NCBI GenBank assembly: GCA_030268105.1
Contig: BSDZ01000014.1
Location: 1,629,001 to 1,693,000 of the forward strand
From: Volvox africanus
Lineage: Eukaryota > Chlorophyta > Chlorophyceae > Chlamydomonadales > Volvocaceae
Reading direction: 5' to 3'
Length of the DNA: 64,000 nucleotides
Shown: in pieces, positions 11,422 through 23,930 of the stretch
Layout of the letters: each line of letters opens with the position of its first letter
Numbering within the stretch: the stretch's first letter is position 1
Position numbers and translations under genes: made by a program
The notes under the pieces: generated by a model
The model's database searches: none
Seen by the model: only the letters and a program-made list of their open reading frames with translations
What the model was told of the DNA's origin: nothing

Positions 11422-14400
11422 TCAAGCAACCGGCGTCGCCTCCAGATCGAAAAGCGAGTTGGAGGTAATCACACAGCGCCGTATCTGGCCGGCCTGTAGG
11501 GCAGCAAAAAGAATATGCACAACGGCGTATCATGACCCTCGACATGCAGGGTGCGCCATCACAGAGGCTATAGCTGGAGCCATAGAAGGCGAAGGATAGC
11601 TTTCAGAATGTTATACTTGAGAACCCACATTTTAAAACACATAAGAAACAAAAACAGAGGGATAAGGCAGGTGACAATGTAGGTAAGGACCCCTCTCATC
11701 CCGGTTGTCCACACAAGCTCCTTGCCCACCATCTCCACCACGGCGCCCCGCCCAGTTTCCCATGCACCCCGTTCCGACGCTCCGCACCTCCAGTCGGGGG
11801 ATAGCGGCATCCTCCGAGTCCGTCAGGAACACCAGCGGGTCCACGTCGGGCGCGTCCCATTGCGTCCGGCCAATTAGCCAGTCGTCGTCATTGTAGCTGC
11901 ACGGGAGAGAGGGCGGCACGAGACGAGCCAGACTTAAAGCAACGAAATGGACTCCAAACAACCCGAGATGTGCGTTAAATTCTGTCGAATACCCACCTTC
12001 CATTCTGAATGGCCCCATAGAAATTAAAGGTGCTCCACACAGCCTTTGCCGAATCCAGCTCTTCTGACACACACATATGCTATCCTTCCTGGCTGCCGTC
12101 TCCAGACCTCACTTCTTTCCCCGCATCGCAAAGCGTCTTGACCCAACCCAGCCGCCCTTCCGCCAACAGCCAACCGGTGCTTACCCCTCCACCAGCACAT
12201 CCACCTCTCGTCCGACTATCCCCTCCGCCCATTCCTCGCCTATTCGCTGCTGGAGGCTGATCAGCTCGTCACGACGCCGCTCCCTCAGCCGCTGGGGCAC
12301 CTGCTCCGGCAGCGTGGCGGCGGGTGTGCCGTCTTCTTCACTGAAGGCGAAGCAGCCCATGCGCTCGAACCTGCCAGGTGTGCAGAGAGTACACACCAAG
12401 AAGCAAACACGCATGGGGGAGAGGGCAAGAGATTACAAGGACGTTCATGTCGCATGTAAAGGGACAGTAGATGCCATCCCTGATATCCCCAAACCGTGTA
12501 ATACCCCGATGTGATTTCTTCCTCTTCACGTCTTCACATCTTCTCGCGCAATCCCCTTTCCCTGCGCTCGAGCACCGCCCAATCCCGCCTCACTGCCCCC
12601 ACCGCACCGCTCAACCATCCCGCCATCTCACATCTTCCCATCCGCCCACCCAAACCTCCCACCGCGGGCACATCCTCCGGTGCACCCTTGGGAGGGCGGA
12701 GTCGTTTGCAGGCTACACTTTTACCCGGGTAGACACCTCATCACCTGAAGGTCTTTACGAAGTCCACCAGCTCACGGTGCTGCTCGTCAGTCTCTCCAGG
12801 GAAGCCCGAAATGAACGTTGTCCTCAGCGCTAAGTCGGGAATGCGGCTCCGCAGCGTGTTCAGCAGCTTCATCGTGTGCTCCCGAGGTGGGCGGTTCATT
12901 GCGAGAAGGGTGAGGTTGGAGATGTGCTGTAGCGGCATGTCCAGGTACTTGCACACCTGCGGTTGGAAGATGTACAGTTGTTGCCGGCAGTTGCGGCAGT
13001 TACTCATACTAACAGTAGTGGAAGTTGTAGTAGTTGGGATGCCAATGCTGGTTGTGTTGAGGAGGAGCTCATCGGTAAGAGCCACAGGAACACGGCAAAC
13101 AGTCGCGGGGATAAAATGAAGGAACGCATGTGAGCAGGCACTTATTCTGGTTGGTGAACGGTTTTGTGTCACAGCAGGCAGGAACAGAAGATGAGGGATT
13201 GGCGGCTCGAGAAGGTCCATGATGACCTTTAAGAAGCGAGCTGCGAGGCAATGTTTAAAGCTATCAGGAAAAGGTGTCCACTGATGCGAAGCGCATAGCG
13301 TGTACGCGTGTAGTGTGAATGTGTCATATTAAGCAACTTAGTGTGTTCAGCACGAAATTATCGTAATGCCAGGCAACAACAAGATGAAAAGAGCGACATT
13401 CAGGAGAAAACACAATATACTGCGGGTACGTGCCTTGGGGTTGTTGGCGACTTCGTCAATCAAGGCGTCGTTGAAGTACGACGGGTATGCGTACAGGATC
13501 CGGATCCAATCGAGGCCCTCTAACTGCGACAGCTCCCGAAGCAGCTGCGCCAAATCTCGACCATCACGCCTGCACGAGCGCGCCCGTCACACATGTTAAC
13601 AAACCTGTCTCTATGTTAATACACGTCACGTCAAGCGCAAAACAACGAAACATATCAACACATATTAAATGGCATAGTTTAACCTAGCAAGCGCATGGAA
13701 AAGAAAAAGGAAGGAAACGCTCATCACAGGAACTAACACAGGATTCGATGCACAGAATGTGACTTGACAGCAATAGAGAAAAGGCATCTGGACCGGCATG
13801 GTATCGCACATCAGCGTTTCCTTGCCGTACCTGTCCATGCCATATTGGTTGGTGTCCTCGGCAATCAGGTTGAGCTCCTTTACTCCGCTGGCCACCAAAA
13901 GGCGGGCTTCATCCAGCACTGCCTGCCACGGCTTGCTCCGAAACTTCCCCCTGCAGGGCAGGAAGGGCACCAGAGCAGTACGATAGAGAACATCGTAGGT
14001 TTATAGCTTGCTTGGGTGCCCATGGCGTTATGGAGGAACAGCCCTGGCGGATTCATAGTAATTCCTTTTTTGTGTTTACTGTTCACTTTCGGTTCCTACT
14101 TTCACGCCGGGGCTAAACCCCGTATTGACACACACAAACACACACAATCGCAACCAACTATACCCGGATTACATCTTAGCTTGCTGGGTTCGGGGCATTT
14201 AACATACCCATCTCAGGAATGAGAACACAAGCACACAAACTATTTGCATGTGACCCAGTACGACCCATTTTTATGCGACCCACAAACTAACCGGAAGCCA
14301 GGGATGGCACAGAAGGTGCAGGCGTGGTTGCAGCCCTCCGCCACCCGCAGGTAAGCGCTGTGGCGGGGAGTCAGCCGGTAGCGGTTCCACTCGGGCCGGA

Positions 14401-16275
14401 AGGGCACCGTGGCGGCACCCACCTGCAGAGCGCAGGTCATACCAGGAGGCGGGATAGGCATCTGGGGACGAGATATTGGCAAGCGGACAATGGATGGTGC
14501 CACCAAATCCAAACATGAAATTTGCTGTAAAATCTTACCTAATCTTACTAAGGCGGTAGCCTTCATAGTGCACCAACAGCCGCAACGCCTCGGTCTACTC
14601 TTGATCCCTACGGATCCCCCTGCTAAGCCAGCCGCGGCCATCTCACTGCCATTACCAGTGCTGTGATCCGCAACCCTGACGGTGATGAACACCGTAACCA
14701 CAGATATCCGTCAGTGTGTAACAAGCGCAGCCGCAGAATATGGTTATTTGATCGATAACGCAACTGACACACATCGCCTTTTTCTCGTCGCTGCCGCCAA
14801 ACGCCACCGGCGCCGCCACGCTCACCTGCACACGCTGGGCCATAGAGGGTCCCGCCTCCGCCGTCGTCACCGCCTGCTCACCAGCCAACGCACCGCTCCG
14901 CTCCGCCACCCCTGGCTCCGTCGTTGCCATCCCTGCCGCCCCTTGCTGCTGCTGCCGCTGCACCTCCGCCGCCTCCGCCAACGCCAACGCCTCAGGAGTA
15001 AGTTCCAGGCCCATTGCCCGCTGCAAGGAGACCGCTAGGTTGCCATAGTTCTGAAATCCCATCACCAGGTCCGCCTCCGGGAGGTCACTGGCCAACTGAA
15101 GTTGTCGATCGGTTTGGGGACAATGTCGATCGGTTTGGGGACGAGGACGATTGGCGATAAGGGGCACGTGTTTTGGACACGCCCAATCACAACCTACTTT
15201 CTGCGCTGCTGCAAGCACTCATTCACACAGCATGCACCTGCCAATGCAATTCACGAATGCAGCCCTAGGCACTCGCCTTATGTATGCACTCGCTCACCTG
15301 CTCAGAGTACCGCTGTGCCAGACAGCCCGTGATAACCACTTTGCGCGGCTTGCCGTCCTCGTTGAGGGAGGCGGCCTCCACAATGGCTTCCAGAGACTCG
15401 CTCTTGGCGTCCTCCACGAAGGCGCATGTGTTCACGATGATGGCATCCGACTCCTCGTGGTTGTCCGTCACGGAGAAGCCAGCGCGGGTTAGATCACCGA
15501 GCAGCACCTCCCCTGCAGAAATGGGTACATGCGGGATGTGATGATCAACGAAAAGAGAATAGAACTTGATAGGTGTGGCTAGATGGATCCTTAGTGCTGT
15601 GACGGAGGTGCTTCCGGTTAGCAAGCTCAGTGCCATATGTATTGCTCTGAAAGGACGACTCTCGGTTTGAATGTGTGAAAAGGGAGATCGAATGTAGATC
15701 TAGGGAGGACGAGGAATGGGATGCTGGGTTGGAGGAGTCCTAAGATGCATGAGCCGGGAAGTAGAAGGGAGAGCGAGAGCGTGATCCGAGGTTGGAAATG
15801 AAAGTTTCACAGAATGGATATGGGGCATAGGAAGAAGAAGAAGTCTGGGGATGAGACATCTTATGGAGAGACAGATGATGAGGAGCGGACTGATTGAAAA
15901 CGTGAGAGTTTTTCATGGGCGGGTCTCGTCAGCTGCACTCTCTTTCGGGGCCCCAAAGGCAAGGTTTACGACAACATCGATCCCTGCTCTTAAAGTATGT
16001 TAAGCCTAACGGAGCATATGCAAATGTGGTAATGATTGCACCCGCAAAGATTCCATATGGGTGATGGTTAAGTATTGGTGGAATGGTGCCTTTTTCTCAC
16101 CGTCGACAACGTTCTTCGGGCATCCGAGAGAAACCATGGAGACTTTTTTACCATGAGGACGCTGAAGATTATCGCCTATTGGCGCTGGTGCCTCTACAGT
16201 CGCTGCTTTGCATCGCGCCGGCCGCCTCTTCACCGAAGCAAGCTGCGTGGGTATTCCCTTGAATAGGATTTTCAT
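11422..16275 (-). CDS. RimO-like radical-SAM methylthiotransferase (ribosomal protein uS12), ten exons, 541 aa
   Basis: Bacterial RimO adds a methylthio group to an aspartate of ribosomal protein uS12. A nuclear copy in an alga most likely acts in an organelle. Exons: 16275-16101, 15512-15298, 15095-14826, 14422-14292, 13950-13831, 13569-13434, 12956-12745, 12370-12185, 11896-11788 and 11493-11422, together 1626 nt. N-terminal UPF0004 domain cysteines: [10 protein letters not shown] (C52), VNTCAF (C88) and TGCLAQRY (C122). Radical-SAM cluster: [18 protein letters not shown] (C251, C255, C258). Further family blocks are [49 protein letters not shown] and the TRAM region [24 protein letters not shown]. 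Bacterial RimO is ~440 aa; the excess is a basic N-terminal 35 residues (likely transit peptide) and a Gln/Ala/Thr-rich insert at ~171-218. 'Aspartate motif' SLGCPKN and [11 protein letters not shown] favour RimO over MiaB. The intron at 13433-12957 starts with GC. Confidence 0.95.
15103..15142. repeat. 21-bp direct repeat (two copies) in a RimO-like gene intron
   Basis: TGTCGATCGGTTTGGGGAC occurs at 15103 and again at 15124, identical, separated by AA. It lies just outside the acceptor of exon 3. Confidence 0.85.
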
Positions 16276-17884
16276 ATTTGCAATCCGATGTCAATTTACT
16301 TCTGGTTTATCTGAAAGTAGTGTACAGACGTTCCTAACAAAAATCTTAATAATAACACTGACGGTATGACAATTGACAAACCTACATCAATTCATGATAA
16401 TCCTTACGTTACCAGATACCCAATTTGCATTTCAAAAACGGCACCAATCAATTCAATGTATGCTACTGCGATAAGGCGATGAACGGAACGCCACAACCGC
16501 GATATGTACGGCAGAGTTTCAAAGCCATGAATTCGAGGTCTAACGTAACTGCCACCGAACATCGTGAGATGTGAAGACTGGTTCCATTCTAAGACTTACT
16601 TAGCAACGAACATGCTAGACGTCTGCACGATTTGGGTCAGGCCCTCGAAACGTGGATCAAGTAATCACATCCCTATGTCATCCCTGTGCCAGGCAAGCCG
16701 ATGGCCGATGTGCCATAGCTCGAGAGAGGTCTAGCGTGGGTCGAGGAAGGAGCCATTTATATTGGCATTTTGGTATTTCGCTGATTGGCGTTCGAGGCGC
16801 GCAGCAGTTTTGCAGCGCATATGTTTGTGAACGCAGTGCGATGCCTATGGGTACGGGTGTTGCCCTGCACCTTCGTATATGAAAGGTAGACCAAGCCAAG
16901 GGGGGCCGCTATCCGGCCTTGGTGAGGAGCCATGCGGAGCCATAGGTATGGCGCAAGGGTTGTTTGGGGGGTGTTGCGAGACAGAGGGAAACAGGTAGGC
17001 TCGGAAGCGGAGGTGGAAGCGGAGGCGGAAAGCTGGGGTACACATGGCGCCACATCGAGGGATGGGGATGAACCTAGTTTGTCTAGGGAGGGCGGGAAGT
17101 GCAGTGTTAAAACACTGCAGTGTTAAAACACATGCACCAGTGGTGATAGAACTGCACGGACTGTACGGCTATAAGGCCCAGGTGGGAACGGGGAAAACCC
17201 GAGCACGGATACATGCTCATCATGTGCGGCGCGCACGTAGCTCCAGGGCAGGCACACCTAGGGCGGCACCTGACCCGTGGCAGCTGATCCCACTTCATGG
17301 GTCAGTCTGATGCTGATCCCCGGGTGATCCCCAGGCTCCGCGGGCCTTTGGATCCTCCTTACCTGGGTATCTAGGTAGGTCAACCCCTGACCTGACCCAA
17401 CCTGACCTGACCCGATTGTCAAGCTCGCGATCATTGTCGGTAACACAAAGGACCGCAGAATCACGGTCCGGCGAGGTAGCTGCTCCCTACTGCGGGAGCT
17501 CTCCACGATGCCGCGAGCCGCTTGTCCATCCCTCGCGGCCTGCGCCCGGCGAAGACCCGACAGGTGCTATGGAAGTAAACTTGCAATGTTATTTCCGCCC
17601 GATAACACGAAAAGTTAGTAGGAGCTGATTGGAGCCTGCATGTGCGTGAATGAATACGTGCACGCGGGTTCGCTGCTGTTCGGATAAAGCTGTCGATCCG
17701 CTGTGCCCGTACGGCAACGTTGCGGCGGATTCTAAGATCGAAATAAAGTGAGCTTCAATTGGGTATATATATTAGTTTGGGGTATTTGCATTTGCCAAAG
17801 GAACAGATCGATGGTCAACCGGCGTTGAGTGACCAGTTTGGTTCTTGGCTCCCCGTACTAACATCGGATTTCGCACATTCTGGA
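16276..17884. other. Intergenic, no gene seen; small direct repeats
   Basis: There are no supported exons. A 16-bp near-perfect duplication (GCAGTGTTAAAACAC, 17101-17132) and runs of CCTGACC near 17380-17415 are the only structure noticed. The promoter of the RimO-like gene should lie just right of 16275. Confidence 0.5.
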
Positions 17885-18240
17885 AGGGGCTGTGACGACA
17901 ACTACAGCTACGGAGGGGCTGTGACGACAGCTACAGCTACGGAGGGGCTGTGACGACAACTACAGCTACGGAGGGGCTGTGACGACAACTACAGCTACGG
18001 AGGGGCTGTGACGACAACTACAGCTACGGAGGGGCTGTGGCAGCTACAGCTACGGAGGGGCTGTGACGACAACTACAGCTACGGAGGGGCTGTGACGACA
18101 ACTACAGCTACGGAGGGGCTGTGACGACAACTACAGCTACGGAGGGGCTGTGACGACAGCTACAGCTACGGAGGGGCTGTGACGACAACTACAGCTACGG
18201 AGGGGCTGTGACGACAACTACAGCTGCGGAGGGGCTGTGA
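17885..18240. repeat. 29-bp minisatellite, 13 unit starts
   Basis: The unit begins AGGGGCTGTGACGACAACTA and continues CAGCTACGG. Unit starts are at 17885, 17914, 17943, 17972, 18001, 18030, 18056, 18085, 18114, 18143, 18172, 18201 and 18230. All steps are 29 bp except one of 26 bp (the 18030 unit lost part of GACGACAAC). Variants are single A/G changes (ACAACT versus ACAGCT; CTACGG versus CTGCGG). Period 29 is not a multiple of three, so it is not a coding repeat. There is no unique spacer, so it is not CRISPR. Confidence 0.97.
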
Positions 18241-19683
18241 CAGCTATTGGCGCAGTGGTTGCGTTATCAAATGCAAATCTGCCGCATGCCGGGAAGCTAC
18301 TGTCCCTATCACCCCCCAAATCCTCCTACCAGCCCCTAGCTAACTTGTCAGAGGGGTGCCGGGTCACCTAGGCACCCTGATCTGGACCTTGGAGGACCAT
18401 GGGATGATAGTGGTGGCTTGCTTGCTAGCTGACCGGGAGCAGAGCTGATTGCGCCGCGTTGATTGACACGCTAGGCAGGGGCTGCTTGATGCTGAACCCA
18501 AATACAATTGCACGCTGAACTCGATTGGGGTGAATGGATGAGCGCGCTCATATAGAAGGAATGGAGAAGCAGGGCTCTGCCTAGGTTGGGGACCGCTGGT
18601 GGCTGACGAATGCCATTACAACCCTGTAACGATCATTTCACTCCACTCCACAACACTCTTCCACACCGCTGGTGTAAAATATTTGCGTCTGCCGAGTAGC
18701 TGCATGCGTGCCAACACATCGCCCTTTGCAGTCGTACATGTTCGCTGTTTGGACACAGCTATGCTCCGAAACTTTGGGGACCAGAACGGGCAGAAATGAC
18801 TGCTGGATACAGATGACATGGCCGGTACGACACCTCAAATCGCTGGATGGTCCTTGGTTTGCAGCAGTTGCCTTTTCCGATAGAATAAAAAGCTAATTAA
18901 GCATAAAGTAGAAACTAAAGGAAAGTCGCTTACGCAAAATTATGGCACAACAGGTAACATAAAATGTAAGAAACCCAGGAGAAACCACAAAGTAACACAC
19001 CAAGTACGGTACCGGAGGTAGGAGCAACCACAAATGAACGGGCATCAAAGGAAGTTCCACAGCAAGAACAGCTAATAAAACCCAGCCTAATACTGTTTGG
19101 TGATTGCTCGCGCTAGTTGGAGGCGACAGGGGGACCGGCCCGGCTGCGCCTAATGCTCCGGGACCACCCTAGCCGAGCCCAGAACCTCCCGTTCAAGGCA
19201 CCACCCAGATTCCCAAACTGGCAGGTGCGTAGCGGGGGATTAAGCAAGCTACATGGAGGCGCACAACATGTCTTCGGATGCCGGTATGGGGTTGCTCCCC
19301 TTGGGAGGTGTCTTGGAGGTGCCGTACCGTTTAGCGGTCGGCACTGAATGATGACGATGTTACAATTGCAAGTAGCATACATCAGGACATCACCTGCCTG
19401 AGAATCGCAACAGGTTTTCTGCAAGGTGTCATAGACTAGCGCCCTAACAGTTTTAAAGCATCACCAGTGCACAAAGGAGTACAAAAGCTAAGGTGAGGTA
19501 AAGAGGTCTCTAGGGATATGTTGATAATTGGACGTGCAAATGTCAATGATTTGAAGCGTGATGCACGTGTTGACAAGCTGACTCGATTGTACGGATTACA
19601 ACGACCTATATGTTCCGATAGAGCGAGAGTCGAAAGTGTTTGAAAGGGCAGGGTTCCTGATAACAAAATAAAGAGCATTAAGA
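18241..19683. other. Intergenic, no gene seen
   Basis: Only short, mutually overlapping frames occur. This region includes the presumed promoter and 5' UTR of the F-box/LRR-like gene at the right end. Confidence 0.5.
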
Positions 19684-22600
19684 ATGCATACTGCATACTG
19701 GTTAAAGCAATTTTTCTCTTGCTTTGGTACGCCACCAGAAGGCGCGCCCAATTATAGAGCAATTCCTGGACCCGAAAAGGAGAAATTTGTCCAATCCCCT
19801 ACTAACCACTTTGAAGCACCTTACACGAGGGTCTTTGAACCTTTTCCGATATTGTGGGCGTATCTTTCGCGGTCAGAGCGCCTCGCGTTCAGAGCTTGCT
19901 GCCGGGACAGCCGGCGCATTCATGATTCCCTTGTGACAGACCTTTATGTCTGTGATGACTCTGCCGTCTTATCTGAAGTTCCGGCAGGTCGATTGCCGCG
20001 GAGCCCGCTTCCGGTTTGCCACGCGACGGCCCACGGAATTACTACAGCCCTACGAGGCCTGGCAGAGCGCGGATGCAAACCACATCTTCTTCTCTTATGC
20101 CTTGCGGAGGGACACGAACGGCGTCGCCTCGAGGAAGGGTGCGTGCGTGCGTTCATGTTTGTCATGTTTACGAAAGTACGAGCACGGGATGTATTGAAAT
20201 AATGAGTTATTACATTCGTTACATTGTGCTCTTCTGTGGTTTTGCGCGCATCCTTTTATAGGCGGCAACCATCTATATGCCGTTTCGATATATGGTGGTC
20301 TTGGTAGGGCGCTGCGGGGCCTCCTCGTAGCCCGTCTGTTGTGGTATCATGAAACCTAAATGCACGTGCACAAAGTTTTCACAATGCCGCCTATTGATGA
20401 CCCAACAGACCCGAAGACCCGGTCCCCGACCCAAAACCCCTTAGACGCCTGCTCTGCCCGGAGTTGACGAATACAAGTGAATTATCGTACTGCCCATGCA
20501 ACACACATGACGGTATCTTCTCCCATGCCCCATGGTGTTATGGCCGTTGCCTGCAGGATCGCTGCGCTGTCAGCACTGGCGAACGCCGCCAGCAAACTGT
20601 CTGTCGTACACCTTTGCGGTGTTCCCCTTACGCCGCAGACGGCGCGGGCCATGAAGAACCTCCTGGCGTCATCAGAGCTGTCGATACAAATGGATATGCC
20701 AGTGCAGAGGCGGCTCGGTACGGCGTCCTTACCTGTCGTACAGGGCCCCTCCGCAGCACCGTCTTTAACTTCAATCTGCAGCATGCCGACGCACCCGACA
20801 CTGACTGTGGCAGCGCCGCGGCCGCCGCCTCCGGCGTTGCCGCTGCACCTGAACCTGTACGGCTACGATCTGGTACGGCAGCCGGCAGCGGTCGCTGTAG
20901 AAATGCTTTTCCTTGCAGTTGCGCCGCGCCTGACTCATTTGGAGCTCTGGGGTTGTGTTGGCTGGCCTTCAAGGTTGTCAACGCTGCTGCATACTTGTCT
21001 CCACATGCAACACTTCTCGGTATCCTTCCATCAGCTGATGCCGCCAGATTCTGCCGCCGCCACAGCCGCCACTAGCAAGGGGCTTGTTCAGCGCCGTGGC
21101 CCCGCCACCCCTGTTGCATCACCACTCGCGCGCACGAGCGCCGCCCTTGCTACCGGCGCCATTGTCGCCTTCCCTCCTATCGCCGCTGCATCCACTGCTG
21201 CCGGCGCCGTGAAAGCCATTGGCGGGATGCACCACCTGCGTTCCCTGGAGCTTCGGGGTTTCATCGTCAACATGACGCGCCGTACAAGCTGCGACAATGT
21301 TGGCCGCTGCACATCGTCACGGCCCAGTGCAACGTTGAAGGCTGCAGCGGAACGCGCCGCCATTGCTTCGGCAGCGCCGTCAGTGCAGCAGCTGGCCGCA
21401 GCATTGTATCAGCTCACCAATCTCACCCGGCTGTCGATCGACGGTCTGAACTCTGCGTCGCCACTGCTAACAGCAGTTGCGGCCATGCGTGGCCTCCGTC
21501 AGCTGGAGCTCCCCGATGCTGCGGTGCCGACAGCCACTGATCTGGCGGCGATAACGCGTGCTGCGCCTAGGCTTGTCGCACTGACTCTTGGGTCATTGGG
21601 GCCGGGCACGGTAATTGATGCCGGTGCGAGCCTGTGTACCGCCGCGGCGACGGCAGCACTGGGGGAGCTGCCGCTGCCGCCACTGCTGGTGACGCTGCGA
21701 GTGGCACGATGCCGACCGACCCTACGAACGATGCGATCACTTGTGCGGACGGTGGAGGGTAGGGCGCCGCCGCCAGCGGCGCTGACAGAAACCGATCCGA
21801 GTGGTGGCGCCGGCCACAGCAGCCCGACACGTCTGGCATTGGTGGTTCCTGGAATTGACATTGATATGCTGGACGTGGAATTCGATGCATTGCAGGTTTG
21901 ATGTTTTTGGGTAGGGCCATGGTTTCGGAGCCATATACTCTGGTTACTCAGCCGCTTTAGTTGCAGCCTCCAGAGAGAGCGAAGATACCTTCTCATCAAA
22001 ACTTACCTTGGTAACCGCCCTGCTGCTACTGCTGTGCTGCTGCCGGTACTGAAGCTGTAGCATTTTGGCTCGTGTTGATTGCATTGGGGAATGGCAGCTT
22101 TCAGTCTTGCACGTGCAAGACGACGTTGTTTTCCGTTATTCTTTTCAATTTCGTTGTTTATTGGGAAGATGTCATTCATAACTTGGCTTGTGCCCCGTTG
22201 CGCTTTCCTTTCTTAACGTCCTTCCTTTTCACCTGCCCATCTGTCCTCCTTCTCGCCCGCAGGGCTTCTCCCGTGGATCAGACGGCATCATGCGATCCAC
22301 TTTGTTACCAGAATCGGCGGAGGCGCTGGCTGCGGCCATTCGGGTGCTTGCACCGCCGTCGTCGCAAATGTTGGGCAAGGGCTTAGCAACCAACTCTCTC
22401 AGTGGTTTCGGAGCTATGGCGTCACCGTCCGTTATCGAGCCCGGTGGCGCTGGTGCTGGTGCTGGTCGCATTTCCTCGTCTTCGTACGGTCTGGGCGCGT
22501 CGTCATCTTTCGGGGGTGGCTTTTCGTGTTCCTTAGCCACGAATGGTGGCGACCGTGACGATGGTATTGGCACCATGGATCTCTGCAATGGCCGCGATGG

Positions 22601-23930
22601 CGACGAGGCCGAGTGGGCATCCGCATTCGGTTACACCATCACTCGCGAGCTGACCATTCACAATTCGCAGGGCAGCCTGTGCCCTCCCTCTACAGCGCAG
22701 TTGGCACCGGCGGGCCCTCTTGTGCCCTTGCCAGTGGCGTCGGGGCTGGAGGCGACGCCGCCCGTGGCTTTTGAGCTGGACGCCGCTGCTGGTGCCGGTG
22801 CTGCCAGTGGCCAGGCCGATGGGGCCGACGGCGAAGCTACAATAGACTCCATTCAGATCATCGCGACGCCACCGTTGGTGGGCCACGCTGTCTGGATTTC
22901 GGAGATGCAGCCCCTGGGGCTGACTTCCCTGGAGCTTTACGGTATTGGCGTTCTGGCGGGCGACCTGGAAGCCGTAGCGGAGTTGATGACGTTGCAGGTG
23001 CGGGGTTGAGAGCAGAATGCGTGTGCCTGTGGAGATTGTAACATTCGAGTGTGTCTGCCTGCCTGCCTGCCTGCCTGCCTCTATGTATGTATGTATGTTT
23101 TTGACGTGTACCATGAAGTGCTTTTTGTGTTAGCGACTAGCTTACCTGTTTGATTGTCTGTTTGCTTTCTCTATTTGTCTATCTGTCTGTCTGACGCTGC
23201 AAAACATGTATCCCGAGATCTCCGGGCTCGCCGCCACTGGTTCTGGAGCTGGTCATCTGCGTAACAATCCCTCCTGTGTATTCGTCTTCCTTCTGTCCCT
23301 CCCCTCTTCCATCTCCCTCTCACGATGCCACGACAGCGTCTGACCCTGGCGTCTGGTGAATTGGAGGTGGACGCGCTGCCCTGCTTGGCAGCCCTGCCGC
23401 TGCTGGAATATTTGGAGCTGGCCCGATGTGCACTGTGTCGCCACCGCCGCGCTGATGGTGGCGGCTTTGCCCGCCCCACCACCAGCGGCTTCATCCGCGG
23501 CAGCGGTGGTGACGTCATGGCTCGATCCTCCTTTGCCACGCGGCAAAGCTGCGCCAGCGTGTACGACCATGACGGTGATGGCAGTGAGGTGCGACCCAGC
23601 GGCAAACGGGCCTTATTGGAACTCTGTGTCACGGCGCCGAAGCTGCGCAAGGTCTTCATCGTACGGCGTATGGGTATAGTGTGCGGGACGGAGGGTACGC
23701 AGGGCCCAATGGGCGCGGAGTGGGTACGGCAGCGGCTGCTGGCGGCCGGTCCACGGGTCAGAGCCGGCCGGCCGCCCCCAGCCCTGGTGGCGGCAGCAGC
23801 TGGCACGGCGGGTGATGTGTTATCGATCAAGCGCGCCAGTCTGGGGCGTGCCTCGGCTTCGTCGGCGGTACCGGCAGCGGCCCCGGGAGCGGAGGTGGAG
23901 TTAGGCTGGCCGGAGATCAAGTGGGACTGA
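19684..23930 (+). CDS. F-box/LRR-like protein, four exons, ~1040 aa
   Basis: Exons 19684-20138, 20557-21895, 22263-22997 and 23337-23930 join with matching phases (3123 nt). The N-terminal exon holds an F-box-like helix pattern (ILWAYLSRSERLAFRACCRD, then SRRIHDSLVTDLYVC at ~60-95). F-box proteins recruit substrates to SCF ubiquitin ligases. The body has many leucine-rich-repeat-like strands: SKLSVVHLCGVPLT, PRLTHLELWGCVGW, HHLRSLELRGFIV, TNLTRLSIDGL, RGLRQLELPDA, PRLVALTLGSL, LGLTSLELYGIG and PLLEYLELARC. They are separated by long Ala/Gly/Ser low-complexity linkers, which is typical for volvocine genomes. No transmembrane segment is seen. The F-box call is weaker than the LRR call. The ATG at 19684 is the first in the exon, but an upstream exon cannot be excluded. 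Confidence 0.75.
23053..23098. repeat. (CCTG)n and (TATG)n microsatellites in an LRR-gene intron
   Basis: TGCCTGCCTGCC repeats run directly into ATGTATGTATG units within the last intron of the F-box/LRR-like gene. Confidence 0.85.

Noticed and set aside
17885..18240. CRISPR-like appearance of regularly spaced repeats
   Set aside because: Repeats are directly contiguous with no unique spacers, and the surroundings are eukaryotic.
22188..22262. Extension of the third LRR-gene exon to an upstream ATG
   Set aside because: The sequence before 22263 is C/T-rich and ends in CCGCAG, a good acceptor, and the previous exon ends in phase 0 to match it.
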